This document shows positions 51,450 through 60,899 of a stretch of DNA of 64,000 bases, piece after piece. How positions within the stretch are numbered: position 1 is the first letter of the stretch; each line of letters begins with the position of its first letter. Below the pieces are notes generated by a model. That model was not told where the DNA came from. It was given only the letters and a program-made list of their open reading frames with translations, and did no database searches. The position numbers and the translations under genes are program-made. Origin of the DNA: an uncultured Oscillospiraceae bacterium (GTDB lineage Bacteria > Bacillota > Clostridia > Oscillospirales > Oscillospiraceae). The DNA lies in the NCBI GenBank assembly GCA_944385445.1, contig CALWXF010000005.1:47245-111244 (forward strand), in the 5' to 3' direction.

Positions 51450-52288
51450 CATTTCAAATGGTTTTTGGCCGCTGTCAAGGTGTTGAGCATGAGCATCGCC
51501 CGGGTCATGGGTCCCACACCGCCGGGCACAGGGGTGAGATAGGAGGCCTTGGGCTCCACTTCCTCCACCACCACGTCGCCGCACAGCTTGCCCTGGGCGT
51601 TGCGGTTCATGGCCACGTCGATGACCACCGCCCCCTCCTTCACCATATCCCCGGTGACCAGGCCCACCTGGCCCACAGCAGAGACCAGAATGTCCGCCGT
51701 GGCGGCGATCTCTTTCATATCCGGGGTACGGGAATGGCAAACGGTGACGGTGCCATGGGCTTGGAGGAGCAGCATGGCCATGGGCTTTCCCACAATGTTG
51801 GAGCGTCCCAGCACCACACACCGCTTGCCAGTGGGGTCAATGTGGTACTCCTTCAGCAGCTCCATGACGCCGCCGGGGGTACAGGGCTGGAACACCGGCT
51901 GTCCGATGGTAAGCTTTCCCACGTTATAGGGGTGGAAACAGTCCACGTCCTTGCCGGGGTCAATGGCCAGCAGCACCTCTTCCTCACAGAAGCCACGGGG
52001 CAGAGGCAGCTGGACCAGAATGCCGTCGATGTCCTCCCGGCAGTTCAGCTCGCCGATGAGCTCCAGCAGCTCCTGCTGGGTGCTGGTCTCAGGCAGGGCG
52101 TACTCCTCACTGTAATAACCGCACTCCTCGCAGTCCTTGCGCTTACTGTTGACGTATACCCGGGAGGCGGGATTGTCTCCCACGATAATAACGGCAAGGC
52201 CTGGCCTGCGCTGCAGCTGTGCTGCCTCCTCCCTGGCCCGTTCCTTCAGCTTTTTGGCCAGAGCCAGGCCATCCATCTTAATTGCCAT
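51449..52288 (-). CDS. folD: Bifunctional methylenetetrahydrofolate dehydrogenase/cyclohydrolase
   Basis: Interconverts 5,10-methylene-THF and 10-formyl-THF, feeding purine synthesis and Met-tRNA formylation. The 279-aa protein has YVNSKRKDCEECGY (catalytic Tyr-Lys region near residue 45). ILVQLPLPRG is near 94, GRSNIVGKPMA near 160 (NADP site) and the end is PVPGGVGPMTRAML. The ATG giving MAIKMDG has AAAGGAG about 10 bases upstream. It overlaps lgt by 11 bases. Confidence 0.96.
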   Translation of the reverse strand: MAIKMDGLALAKKLKERAREEAAQLQRRPGLAVIIVGDNPASRVYVNSKRKDCEECGYYSEEYALPETSTQQELLELIGELNCREDIDGILVQLPLPRGFCEEEVLLAIDPGKDVDCFHPYNVGKLTIGQPVFQPCTPGGVMELLKEYHIDPTGKRCVVLGRSNIVGKPMAMLLLQAHGTVTVCHSRTPDMKEIAATADILVSAVGQVGLVTGDMVKEGAVVIDVAMNRNAQGKLCGDVVVEEVEPKASYLTPVPGGVGPMTRAMLMLNTLTAAKNHLK

Positions 52289-53201
52289 GTTCCTCTTGCT
52301 CCTTTCCGGCCACAGCCAGGGGCGGCGTAACACCCTTCCCCCGCTTCCATTGAATCACCATGATGATGATGGCGGCCACCGCAGAAATAATTCCCACCAA
52401 TTGGGACGTGCGCAGCCCGGTGCCAAAGAAGTACAGGCTGTCGGTGCGCATCCCCTCGATAATGGCACGGCCAACGCCGTACCACGCCACATAGGACAGG
52501 AAAATCTGTCCGTCAAATTTCCGACCCTTCCGGGCCAGCAGCACCAGGAGCACAAACCCCAGCACATTCCACAGAGATTCATAGAGGAAGGTGGGGTGTA
52601 CGCCCAGGGTACCGTCTAAAATGTTCTGATATGCCTCCTGGGACTCCAGCAGGCCCTTGTCCATCAGCTCCCGGGCGATGGAGGCGGAGCACATGCGCCA
52701 AGGCAGCGTGGTCAGACCGCCGTAGGCCTCCACATTGACAAAGTTGCCCCAGCGGCCAATGGCCTGGCCGATGAGCAGGCCGTAACAGCCCACATCCGCA
52801 TAGTTCCAAAAGGACTGGTGGCGCACCTTGCAGTATACCGCTACGGTGATCACCGCTGCGATCACACCGCCGTAGATGGCCAGGCCGCCGTCCCAGATGG
52901 CAATGGCCCGCCCCCAGTCAAAGGAGCCGTCTGCACTGCGAAACTGAGACAGATAGAAAATCACATAGTATGCTCTGGCCCCAATGATGGCCAGGGGAAC
53001 AGCGAAAAACAACATATCAATAAGTTTTTCACTGTCCACCCCAAAGCTGGCCGCCTTCTTTGTACAGTAAAACACCGCCAACAGAAATCCAAAGGCAATG
53101 ATGACGCCATACCAGTAGATATCCTTGCCAAACAGGTTTAGCGCCACCCGATCAAGGGTAAATTCCAGGCCCAGGCCGGGAAAGGACACCGTATGGACCA
53201 T
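52278..53201 (-). CDS. lgt: Prolipoprotein diacylglyceryl transferase
   Basis: Adds diacylglycerol to the lipobox Cys of prelipoproteins in the membrane. The 307-aa polytopic protein has IYWYGVIIAFGFLLAVFYC in the first helix. The Lgt signature is GRWGNFVNVEAYG near residue 145, and conserved arginines are present nearby. A ~25-residue hydrophilic tail ends in GKEQEEHGN. The start with AGGTGG 8 bases upstream gives MVHTVSFPG. It lies just after the M16 peptidase pair. Confidence 0.96.
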   Translation of the reverse strand: MVHTVSFPGLGLEFTLDRVALNLFGKDIYWYGVIIAFGFLLAVFYCTKKAASFGVDSEKLIDMLFFAVPLAIIGARAYYVIFYLSQFRSADGSFDWGRAIAIWDGGLAIYGGVIAAVITVAVYCKVRHQSFWNYADVGCYGLLIGQAIGRWGNFVNVEAYGGLTTLPWRMCSASIARELMDKGLLESQEAYQNILDGTLGVHPTFLYESLWNVLGFVLLVLLARKGRKFDGQIFLSYVAWYGVGRAIIEGMRTDSLYFFGTGLRTSQLVGIISAVAAIIIMVIQWKRGKGVTPPLAVAGKEQEEHGN

Positions 53202-53203
53202 GC

Positions 53204-54499
53204 TCAATCCCACCTTTCCTGATTGCCTGTCCCCACCGGGCACACCACCGACAGGGCCACCCGCTCGGGCACACACCACTGCTCCAGCATCGCTCTGGCG
53301 TCTGCCCACTCAATGCTCTGGAAACACTGAGGAAAGTTCAGGTACTCCTCACCCCGGAAATAGTTCTGGGCCAGCTCAATACAGGTATCCTCCAGGGAGT
53401 TGAGCCGCCGCACCATGCTGCCGTAGGCGGCCTTTTTCAGGCGCTCCCACAGCTCCGGGTCCAGGCCCTCCCGGCACAGCCGCTGGGCCTCCGCCAGCAC
53501 GGCGTCCCGCACCGCCTTGGGGTCCCGGCTCTCGCCGCCTGCCATCAGGTAGGCGCATCCCGGCACCGACTCGTAGTCTCCGCCGAAGCTGCTGTTGATG
53601 AGCCCCTCCTCATACAGCTTGGTGTACAGGGGCGCAGAGGCGCCAAAGAGCACGTCGCACACCAGTTCTCCCACCAGCTGCTGGCGCAGCTCCTGCCCCT
53701 CCGGGGCGGGGGTCCCCTTCACGCCCAGCTCAAATACCGGCACGGACACCGGCATCTCCCGCTGAACATAGGACTGGGCCACCTGAACCGGCTCCTTCTG
53801 CCCCAGGTCTGCCTGACCCACGCCACCTCCGGTGTGGGTCACAATCTCCCGGGCCAGCTCCACCACCCGCTGGGGGTCCACAGAGCCCGCCACGCACAGC
53901 ACCATGTTATCCGGGCGGTAAAAGGCCTCGTGACAGCGGTACAGAACCTCCGGGGTAATCTGGGCAATGGATGCCTCGCTGCCTGCCACTCGCACCCGCA
54001 CCGGGTGATTTTGATACATGGCCTCCATGAGCTGATAGTACACTTCCACGTCCGGGTCATCCAGGCACATGCGGATTTCCTGGGCAATGATGCCCTGTTC
54101 CTTGGCCACGCTCTCCTCCGTAAAATAAGGAGTGGTGACAAAGCTCAGCAGGGTGCGCAGATTCTCCTCAAAGCCCCGGGTACATTCAAAATAGTAGCCC
54201 GTGATGGCCGCAGCAGTAAAGGCATTGTCCACTGCCCCGTTGGCGGCCATGATTTGAAGCACATTGCCCTCCTCGGAGTCAAACATCTTGTGCTCCAGGA
54301 AGTGGGCCACCCCTGCCGGGGTGTCCACCCAGTGCCCGTCCTCATTGTGAAAGCGCAGGTGCATGCCACCGTAACGGGTGGCAAAAAAGGCGAATTGCTT
54401 GGCGTATTCCGGCCGCACATCCACCAGAATCTCCAGCCCGTTTTCCAGGCAGTGGCGATGGATATTCTCTCCCAGCAGCTGATATTCCCGCAGTTCCAT
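53204..54499 (-). CDS. M16 family zinc peptidase, catalytic member
   Basis: A 431-aa insulinase-family protein. The inverted zinc motif HFLEHKMFD (HxxEH) near residue 64 and the downstream Glu in the DNAFTAA..YF region make it catalytically competent. The second M16 domain follows from about residue 190. GGAGG precedes the ATG. It pairs with the adjacent gene, whose product lacks the zinc site; such pairs (YmfF/YmfH-like) work as heterodimers in peptide processing. Substrate is unknown. Confidence 0.92.
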   Translation of the reverse strand: MELREYQLLGENIHRHCLENGLEILVDVRPEYAKQFAFFATRYGGMHLRFHNEDGHWVDTPAGVAHFLEHKMFDSEEGNVLQIMAANGAVDNAFTAAAITGYYFECTRGFEENLRTLLSFVTTPYFTEESVAKEQGIIAQEIRMCLDDPDVEVYYQLMEAMYQNHPVRVRVAGSEASIAQITPEVLYRCHEAFYRPDNMVLCVAGSVDPQRVVELAREIVTHTGGGVGQADLGQKEPVQVAQSYVQREMPVSVPVFELGVKGTPAPEGQELRQQLVGELVCDVLFGASAPLYTKLYEEGLINSSFGGDYESVPGCAYLMAGGESRDPKAVRDAVLAEAQRLCREGLDPELWERLKKAAYGSMVRRLNSLEDTCIELAQNYFRGEEYLNFPQCFQSIEWADARAMLEQWCVPERVALSVVCPVGTGNQERWD

Positions 54500-54500
54500 G

Positions 54501-55784
54501 TCAGCCCTCCTCCCCCGTGAGATAATAAATGGTGTCCAGTGCCAGCATTTGGGCCACTGCCACCACATCGGCATGGGTGACCTGCTCCACCTGCTGGGCC
54601 AGATCGTCCGGGCGGGTGGGGTCTCCCCCAGATAACGCCGTGGACACCCCGTCGTCCTCCATCAGGCCTTGGCTGTCCTTGCGGCTGACCAGGGCATTGA
54701 CCACCGAGCGGATGGCCGCTTCCAGCTCCTCCTGGGTGAAGTCCCCTTGACGGATGGCATCCAGTTGGGCCAGAATGGCCTCCTTGGCTACGCCGAACTT
54801 GGCAAACTCCACCCCCGAGGACACCACCATCAGCCCCTTCGCCTTATCCAGCATGGAGGAGGCGAAGTAGCACAGGCTCATCTTCTCCCGCACATTGGTA
54901 AACAGTTTGGAATGGGCGGTACCGCCGTACAGGGCGTTGCACACCAGCAGCGCCGCAAACTGGGGATGGTTTACCACCACCCCGCCGGTGCGGAAGCCCA
55001 GGGACAACTTGCCCTGGGTGACGTCCAGTACATCGGTGACCTCCCGCACTTCCCCGCTCTGGGGACGGTCCACCACCTGGCACGCCACCGGGGCCTGTCT
55101 GGCAGAGAGCAGCGGAGCAAAGGAGCAGGCAATGGCCTGCTCCACCCGCTCCACATCGGCAGAACCACCATAATAAAAGGTAACACGGCTGGTCCGGAGC
55201 AGAGTCTGATAATGGTCCCACAGCTCCCGGGCCGTCATGCTGCGGGCGGTCTGGGCATCCCCCAGCTTGTCCACAGCATAGGCCTCTTGGGCGCACATCT
55301 CCTGCACCAGCCGGAAAATGGACCAGCCCCGCTTGTCGTTGACCCGGGCAGCGATGCGGTCGGCCAGATTGGACCCTTCACTGGCCACAAAGTCCTGGTA
55401 AAACACCCCGTTCTCTGTGTAGGGGTCCAGCAGGATCTCCCCCACCAGGGCAAAGGCGGGCTCCAACACCGCCATACCGTCCAGAGCGTAGTGATCGTCA
55501 ATAAAGCTGCACTGGAATCCCACGCACTGGCTCTCTCCCCGCTGACGGACCGCAGGGCCCAGGGATGCGCCGTAGAGCTCGTCCGTGGCAGCGGACAGGC
55601 TCTCCATGTTGGGATGGTTTCGACTGCCCCGGTACAGGACGTCAGGAATCAAAGCGTAGGCCGTGGCGGTGTCCGCCCGCAGGGGCACCGTCAGGGTCAC
55701 GCTGAATACGCCGGTTTTGAATTGGTTGGTTCGAGTCATGACCAACTCTACCCCGTCAGCCAGGGTTTTGTGGAATCGCTCCAT
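54501..55784 (-). CDS. M16 family peptidase homologue, non-catalytic member
   Basis: A 427-aa M16-fold protein beginning MERFHKTLADGVELVMTRTN. Where active members read HxxEH, this one has YRGSRNHPNMESLSAATDE, so the zinc site is lost. Fold motifs such as VTFYYGGSADVERVEQAI and GGTAHSKLFTNVREKMSLCYF (the substrate-binding R-x-Y region) remain. It is expected to supply substrate-binding residues to the catalytic partner encoded 1 base downstream. GGAGG lies 6 bases before the ATG. Confidence 0.92.
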   Translation of the reverse strand: MERFHKTLADGVELVMTRTNQFKTGVFSVTLTVPLRADTATAYALIPDVLYRGSRNHPNMESLSAATDELYGASLGPAVRQRGESQCVGFQCSFIDDHYALDGMAVLEPAFALVGEILLDPYTENGVFYQDFVASEGSNLADRIAARVNDKRGWSIFRLVQEMCAQEAYAVDKLGDAQTARSMTARELWDHYQTLLRTSRVTFYYGGSADVERVEQAIACSFAPLLSARQAPVACQVVDRPQSGEVREVTDVLDVTQGKLSLGFRTGGVVVNHPQFAALLVCNALYGGTAHSKLFTNVREKMSLCYFASSMLDKAKGLMVVSSGVEFAKFGVAKEAILAQLDAIRQGDFTQEELEAAIRSVVNALVSRKDSQGLMEDDGVSTALSGGDPTRPDDLAQQVEQVTHADVVAVAQMLALDTIYYLTGEEG

Positions 55785-55817
55785 ACTGTTCCTCCTTCAG
55801 GGAATTTCAGTACGCAT

Positions 55818-55823
55818 ATTATA
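55818..55823 (-). promoter_or_regulatory. -10 element upstream of the M16 pair
   Basis: Perfect TATAAT on the minus strand, 34 bases before the start; no clear -35 at 17 bases. The rest of the gap up to the ylxM promoter holds nothing I recognise. Confidence 0.45.
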
Positions 55824-55962
55824 CATCATTTTCTCCATCTTTCCACTACAAAAACAGCCACGCCCCCTCCCGCCCGTTTCATTGCAGCAAAATCCCCAAC
55901 CACGCTTTTATGGGACGATCATTTTTGTCGCATTTGTCCAGGTGTATGGAAAGTGTTTTTCC

Positions 55963-55991
55963 TTGACAGCCCGAGATGGCTATGGTATAGT
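55963..55991 (+). promoter_or_regulatory. Sigma-A promoter of ylxM-ffh operon
   Basis: Consensus TTGACA, 17-base spacer and TATAGT, about 53 bases before the ylxM ATG. Confidence 0.88.
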
Positions 55992-56044
55992 ATTCATTGT
56001 AAAGTTTGACTGCTTTACACGAGACAGCCAAGGAGGTGCTCACC

Positions 56045-56416
56045 ATGAAGAATCAGGCGTACCGCATGTCGATGCTCTATGATTTTTATGGTGATCTGCT
56101 CACCGACCGTCAGAAAGAGTTTTTCGATCTCTACTACAACGACGACCTGTCCCTGTCTGAGATCGCCGAGAACTACGGCATCTCCCGCCAGGGTGTCCGG
56201 GACGTGATTGTCCGGGCAGAGGCCGCCATGGACGAGATTGAGGAGAAAACCCACCTCATCCGCCGCTTCCACCAGAGCCAGAAAGAACTGCTGGCCATTG
56301 ACGAGGCGGCTGACCGACTGCTCCAGGCTGTGCGAGCCGGGTCCTGTACCGCCTCTGCTCTGGAGGAGATCGCCCTAAGTATTAAGGAACACACCGCCAA
56401 ACTCAAACAGGAGTAA
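56045..56416 (+). CDS. ylxM: YlxM helix-turn-helix protein (UPF0122)
   Basis: A 123-aa protein with a sigma-70 region 4-like helix-turn-helix: LTDRQKEFFDLYYNDDLSLSEIAENYGISRQGVRDVI. This is the UPF0122/YlxM family, which in streptococci modulates the signal recognition particle and its RNA. It lies 3 bases before ffh as expected. The ATG with GGAGG 8 bases upstream is chosen. Confidence 0.95.
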   Translation: MKNQAYRMSMLYDFYGDLLTDRQKEFFDLYYNDDLSLSEIAENYGISRQGVRDVIVRAEAAMDEIEEKTHLIRRFHQSQKELLAIDEAADRLLQAVRAGSCTASALEEIALSIKEHTAKLKQE

Positions 56417-56419
56417 GCT

Positions 56420-57760
56420 ATGGCATTTGAAAGCTTAACGGAAAAACTCTCCGCCACCTTCCGACGCCTGCGTGGCAAGGGCCGCATCAGCGAGGCGGAC
56501 GTGAAGGTCGCCATGAAAGAGATCAAAATGGCTCTTTTGGAGGCGGACGTCAACTTTAAGGTGGTCAAGAACTTTGTGGCCTCTGTCACCGAGCGTGCCG
56601 TAGGTACCGACGTGCTGGAGTCCCTCACCCCCGCCCAGATGATCATCAAGATCGTCAACGAGGAGCTCACCGTTCTCATGGGCGGCGGGGACAGCAAGCT
56701 GTCCATTGCCTCTGCCCCTCCCACCGTGATCATGCTGGTGGGCTTGCAGGGTGCAGGTAAAACCACCAACGGCGCCAAACTGGCCGGACTGATGAAAAAG
56801 CAGGGTAAGCGCCCCCTGCTGGCCGCCTGTGACATCTACCGCCCCGCCGCCATCCGGCAGCTGGAAGTGGTGGGTGAGCAGCTGGACATCCCGGTCTTCC
56901 AGATGGGGCAGACCAACCCCGTTGACATTGCCAAAGCCGCCGTGGAGCATGCCAAAAAACATGGCAACGACATGGTGTTCTTGGATACCGCCGGCCGCCT
57001 GCACATTGACCAGGAGCTCATGGACGAGCTGAAGGCTGTGAAGGCTGCCGTCAACCCCACCGAGATCCTGCTGGTGGTGGACGCCATGATCGGTCAGGAC
57101 GCCGTGAACGCCGCCAAGGCCTTCGACGATGCCCTGGACATTGACGGCGTCATGCTCACCAAGCTGGACGGCGACGCCCGAGGCGGCGCTGCCCTGTCCA
57201 TCCGGGCCGTCACCGGCAAACCCATCAAGTTTGCCGGCACCGGCGAGAAGCTGGACAACATCGAGGTGTTCCACCCTGACCGCATGGCCAGCCGTATTTT
57301 GGGCATGGGCGACGTGCTCTCCCTCATCGAGAAGGCCGAGCAGAGCCTGGACGCCAAAAAGGCTGCCGAGCAGATGGAGCGCCTGCGCAAAAACAAGTTC
57401 ACCCTGGCTGACTTCTATGACCAGCTGGTCCAGGTGAAAAAGATGGGCTCTATGCAGGACATTGCCGCCATGCTCCCCGGCATGAACGGCAAGAAGCTGG
57501 ACTTCAATGTGGACGAGGCCGGTCTGAGCAAGATCGAAGCCATCATCCAGTCCATGACCCCCTATGAGCGGGAGAATCCCTCCGTGCTCAACTCCAGCCG
57601 GAAAAAGCGCATTGCCGCCGGGTCCGGCACCCAGGTGGTGGACGTCAATCGCCTGCTCAAGCAGTTTGAGGCGATTCAGATGCTCACCCGCCAGTTCTCC
57701 AATCCCAAGAAGGCCAAAGGCCTGCTCAGCCGCATCAAAGGCATGGGGTTGCCCTTTTAA
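56420..57760 (+). CDS. ffh: Signal recognition particle protein
   Basis: SRP54 homologue of 446 aa that binds signal peptides and 4.5S/SRP RNA. The N domain is at residues 1-90, and the G domain has P-loop GLQGAGKTT near 107. DTAGR lies near 190 and [10 protein letters not shown] near 248. The M domain begins near residue 295, with the Met-rich segment and [14 protein letters not shown]-binding region. It is complete and canonical. Confidence 0.98.
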   Translation: MAFESLTEKLSATFRRLRGKGRISEADVKVAMKEIKMALLEADVNFKVVKNFVASVTERAVGTDVLESLTPAQMIIKIVNEELTVLMGGGDSKLSIASAPPTVIMLVGLQGAGKTTNGAKLAGLMKKQGKRPLLAACDIYRPAAIRQLEVVGEQLDIPVFQMGQTNPVDIAKAAVEHAKKHGNDMVFLDTAGRLHIDQELMDELKAVKAAVNPTEILLVVDAMIGQDAVNAAKAFDDALDIDGVMLTKLDGDARGGAALSIRAVTGKPIKFAGTGEKLDNIEVFHPDRMASRILGMGDVLSLIEKAEQSLDAKKAAEQMERLRKNKFTLADFYDQLVQVKKMGSMQDIAAMLPGMNGKKLDFNVDEAGLSKIEAIIQSMTPYERENPSVLNSSRKKRIAAGSGTQVVDVNRLLKQFEAIQMLTRQFSNPKKAKGLLSRIKGMGLPF

Positions 57761-57825
57761 GGTTGGTTTCTGTCCCCCACGGACGTTGCCATATACATGC
57801 TAGAATCTATGGAGGTGAAGATACA

Positions 57826-58062
57826 ATGGTTAAGATCAGACTGCGTCGTATGGGTGCTAAGAAGGCTCCCTTCTACCGTGTTGTGGTTGCCGATTCCCGC
57901 TATCCCCGGGATGGTCGTTTCATCGAGGAGCTGGGCACCTATGATCCCCGCCAGAATCCCGCTGCCGTCAACATCGACGTGGAGCGTGCTCAGGCTTGGA
58001 TCAAGACCGGCGCTCAGCCCACCGACACCGTGCGTGACCTGCTGAAGAAGGCTGGCCTGTAA
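57826..58062 (+). CDS. rpsP: 30S ribosomal protein S16
   Basis: A 78-aa S16 protein: [20 protein letters not shown] at the start, then [20 protein letters not shown] and the [20 protein letters not shown]-type C-terminal half. GGAGG is 10 bases before the ATG. It is 65 bases after ffh in the conserved ffh-rpsP-khpA order. Confidence 0.98.
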   Translation: MVKIRLRRMGAKKAPFYRVVVADSRYPRDGRFIEELGTYDPRQNPAAVNIDVERAQAWIKTGAQPTDTVRDLLKKAGL

Positions 58063-58082
58063 GCGCACGATTGGAGGTCCTC

Positions 58083-58313
58083 ATGAAGGAATTGCTCACT
58101 TATATTGCCCAAAACCTGGTGGAGCATCCAGACCAGGTTTCTGTGACCGAGCACGAGACTCCCGCAGAGACTGTTTTGGAACTGCGTGTGGCCGCTGAGG
58201 ACATGGGCAAGGTGATCGGCCGTCAGGGTCGTATCGCCAAGGAGATTCGGGCGCTGATGCGCTCGGTTGCCCAGCGTCAGGGCAAAAAGGTATCCGTTGA
58301 CATCATCGACTGA
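58083..58313 (+). CDS. khpA: KH-domain RNA-binding protein KhpA
   Basis: A 76-aa single type II KH-domain protein. The GxxG loop is in GKVIGRQGRIAKEIRALMRS. KhpA with KhpB binds many RNAs and influences cell division and small-RNA action in Firmicutes. The ATG with GGAGG 5 bases upstream is chosen. A strong terminator follows. Confidence 0.95.
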   Translation: MKELLTYIAQNLVEHPDQVSVTEHETPAETVLELRVAAEDMGKVIGRQGRIAKEIRALMRSVAQRQGKKVSVDIID

Positions 58314-58324
58314 TACAGCCGCTC

Positions 58325-58351
58325 AAGGCGGGGGTAAGCCCCCGCCTTTTT
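58325..58351 (+). terminator. Terminator after khpA
   Basis: Stem GGCGGGGG/CCCCCGCC with loop TAAG, then TTTTT; it separates rpsP-khpA from rimM-trmD at least partly. Confidence 0.92.
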
Positions 58352-58379
58352 GATTTTGACACAAAGAGGTGAACCGATT

Positions 58380-58865
58380 ATGATCCATCCCTATCTGGAG
58401 TGCGGCCAAATCGTCAACACCCACGGCATTCGTGGTGAGGTGAAAATCGTCCCCTGGGCAGACAGCGCCGAATTTCTCTGCCAGTTCTCCACCCTGTATA
58501 TTGACGGCAAGCCTATGAAGGTTTTGAACGCCCGGGTCCACAAAAATAGCGTCATCGCCCAGCTGGAAGGGGTATCCGATGTAAACACCGCCATGCTGCT
58601 GAAAAACAAGGTGGTGCACATCCGCCGAGAGGATGCCAACCTGCCTGAGGGCACCTTCTTCCTGGCCGACATCATCGGCCTGGACGTGGTGGACGAGCAG
58701 GGAACCAAACTGGGTGTCTTGAAAGACATCCTCTCTCCCTCCCGTCAGCAGGTGTATGTGGTGGAAGGGGAGCGTCAGATTCTCATCCCCGCCGTGCCGG
58801 AGTTTATTCTGGAGACCAATGTGGACGGGGGTTATATCAAGGTCCGCCTCATTGAGGGGATGTGA
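58380..58865 (+). CDS. rimM: 16S rRNA processing protein RimM
   Basis: A 161-aa ribosome maturation factor that binds S19 during 30S assembly. CGQIVNTHGIRGEVKIVPW at the N-terminus is the family signature. The C-terminal PRC barrel contains VLKDILSPSRQQVYVV and the conserved LIPAVPEFI. GAGGTG precedes the ATG by 8 bases. The trmD start lies 5 bases after the stop. Confidence 0.96.
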   Translation: MIHPYLECGQIVNTHGIRGEVKIVPWADSAEFLCQFSTLYIDGKPMKVLNARVHKNSVIAQLEGVSDVNTAMLLKNKVVHIRREDANLPEGTFFLADIIGLDVVDEQGTKLGVLKDILSPSRQQVYVVEGERQILIPAVPEFILETNVDGGYIKVRLIEGM

Positions 58866-58870
58866 GAGGC

Positions 58871-60061
58871 ATGTATCACATTGATATTATGACCCTGTTC
58901 CCTGACACCGTGGGGGACGTGCTCAGCGAGTCCATTTTGGGCCGTGCCCAGGAACGGGACTACATCCGCATCCTCACCCATCAAATTCGGGACTACACTA
59001 AAAACAAACAGAAGCAAGTGGATGATTACCCCTATGGCGGCGGCCAGGGGGCCATTCTCCAGGCTGACCCCCTCTACCAGTGTTGGGACCACATTCGCCG
59101 GGAGCGCCAGTGCCGCCCCCACACCATCTACCTCTCCCCCTGCGGCAAGACCTTCACCCAGGAGGACGCCCGCCGTCTGGCCCGGGAGTATGACCACCTG
59201 ATTCTGGTGTGCGGCCACTATGAGGGCATTGATCAGCGGTTCATTGACGGGTATGTGGACGAGGAAATCTCCCTGGGGGACTTCGTTCTCACCGGCGGAG
59301 AGATTGCCGCCATGGCGGTGGCAGATGCTGTGTGCCGCCTCATCCCTGGCGTCCTCTCCCACGATGCCTGTTTTGAGGACGAGAGCCACTGGAACGGCAT
59401 GTTGGAATACCCCCAGTACTCCCGCCCCGCTCAGTGGCACGGCATGGAGGTGCCCAAGGTGCTCACCTGCGGAGACCACAAGAAGGTGGAGCGTTGGCGG
59501 CGCAAACAGTCCATCCTCCGCACCCGGGACCGCCGCCCCGATCTGTACGCCCAGCTGGACCTGTCCTCCAAGGAGGACCAGAAGCTGCTGGCAGAAATCC
59601 GGGCAGAGGAGCTGCTCCGTCCCCTCCCCCATCCCGTCTATATCGTCCCGGCCACACCGGAGCTGTGGGCGTCCATTCCCTGGCCCCACACCGACGATAT
59701 GCCTCCCCACAGCTACCTGCTGTGTCATGGACCGGACCCCGCAGCCTGCTTCTCCCTGGCCCCCCTGGAAGCTGAGGAGGACCTGGGCATTCAGGACGGC
59801 AAGTGGTCCGCCCCGGAGCGCAGCATGCTCCTCACCCTTCACGGCCAGGACCCTGCCCTCATCCACACCGACCTGGTGGACAAGCTGCTGGACCGGGCAG
59901 AGGAGCTGGCCAGACAGGCGGGCAGCCCCTGGCTGCGCATGGCCGTGAGCAAGAAGGACAAGGAACTGCTGGCTCACATGAAGGCCGTGAATTTTCAGTA
60001 TCGGGGAAACCTGGAATATCAAGGCGCACGCCGGGTGGCCTACGAGCTGCGACTGAAATAA
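58871..60061 (+). CDS. trmD: tRNA (guanine(37)-N1)-methyltransferase with extra C-terminal GNAT-like domain
   Basis: TrmD makes m1G37 in tRNAs. Residues 1-245 are a full TrmD: YHIDIMTLFP, the basic PYGGGQGAIL loop, the trefoil-knot block CGHYEGIDQRFIDGYVDEE and LGDFVLTGGE. Usual length is about 240 aa, but this protein has 396. The extra ~150 residues include LVDKLLDRAEELARQAGSPW, AVSKKDKELLAHMKAVNFQY and RRVAYELRL. These read like the helix and last strands of a GNAT acetyltransferase fold, though the acetyl-CoA loop is not obvious. The domain may tune tRNA binding or have its own activity. Confidence 0.9.
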   Translation: MYHIDIMTLFPDTVGDVLSESILGRAQERDYIRILTHQIRDYTKNKQKQVDDYPYGGGQGAILQADPLYQCWDHIRRERQCRPHTIYLSPCGKTFTQEDARRLAREYDHLILVCGHYEGIDQRFIDGYVDEEISLGDFVLTGGEIAAMAVADAVCRLIPGVLSHDACFEDESHWNGMLEYPQYSRPAQWHGMEVPKVLTCGDHKKVERWRRKQSILRTRDRRPDLYAQLDLSSKEDQKLLAEIRAEELLRPLPHPVYIVPATPELWASIPWPHTDDMPPHSYLLCHGPDPAACFSLAPLEAEEDLGIQDGKWSAPERSMLLTLHGQDPALIHTDLVDKLLDRAEELARQAGSPWLRMAVSKKDKELLAHMKAVNFQYRGNLEYQGARRVAYELRLK

Positions 60062-60083
60062 CAAACAAAGGGAGGTACCTGCC

Positions 60084-60899
60084 ATGATTTTGGGCATTGA
60101 TGCCGGAACCAGCGCCGTGAAACTGGCGGTGCTGGACGGAGACCGCATCTGTACCACCTACTATCAATCCAACTGCGACACCAGCGCCCACACCCTCCAG
60201 CAGGCCCTGGAGCGCTCCGGGATCCGCTCTCTTCCCATCACCCATGTAGCAGTCACCGGGCTCAACAGCTCCCGCTGCGGGGCGGACGTTCTGGGCCTAC
60301 CCCTGTGCACCGTGTCCGAGCTGGATGCCATCGGCTGCGGCGGCTGCTTTCTGTCTGGAAAGAACGATGCCCTGGTGGTGAACATGGGCACGGGCACCAC
60401 CTTTGTTCTGGCCCGCAGCGGCACCTACACCCATCTGGGCGGCACAGGCATTGGGGGCGGCACCCTCATGGGCCTGGGGCGAGGCCTTCTGGGGGTCCAT
60501 ACCCCGGATGAGCTGTTTCAGCTGGCCGATGAGGGGGATTTGGGGCAGGTCGATCTGCGCATTGGAGATCTGTTCGAGGGCTCGGAGACCCTAGACCCCA
60601 GCCTCACCTCCTCCAATCTGGCCAAGGCCTCCCCGGACTCCACCCGGACGGACTGGTCCGCCGGGCTGTTGAACCTGGTTTTGGAGTGCACCGGCACCAT
60701 GGCCATGCTGGCCTGCGGGGCCCACCAGGTATCCGACGTGGTGCTGCTGGGGGCGCTGACTCAGCTGCCCCAGGCCAAGGCCCGCTTTCAGGTCTTTACC
60801 CAATTCTACGCCCCCAACTATGTCATTGCGCCCCATGCCGATTGCGCCACCGCCATCGGCACCGCCCTGTTGGCAAAGGAGAATACATCATGGATTTGA
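60084..60899 (+). CDS. coaW: Type II pantothenate kinase
   Basis: Phosphorylates pantothenate, first step of coenzyme A synthesis. The 271-aa actin-fold protein matches the Fumble/CoaW family. The ATP motif is GIDAGTSAVKLAV at residues 4-16, the catalytic Glu lies in VSELDAIGCGG near 78, and NMGTGTTFV near 101 is followed by GGTGIGGGTLMGLG. DLRIGDLFEG and the C-terminal CATAIGTALLAKE complete it. All active-site motifs are intact, unlike the CoaX homologue at 22 kb, so this is the likely working kinase. It overlaps rsmA by 10 bases. Confidence 0.92.
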   Translation: MILGIDAGTSAVKLAVLDGDRICTTYYQSNCDTSAHTLQQALERSGIRSLPITHVAVTGLNSSRCGADVLGLPLCTVSELDAIGCGGCFLSGKNDALVVNMGTGTTFVLARSGTYTHLGGTGIGGGTLMGLGRGLLGVHTPDELFQLADEGDLGQVDLRIGDLFEGSETLDPSLTSSNLAKASPDSTRTDWSAGLLNLVLECTGTMAMLACGAHQVSDVVLLGALTQLPQAKARFQVFTQFYAPNYVIAPHADCATAIGTALLAKENTSWI

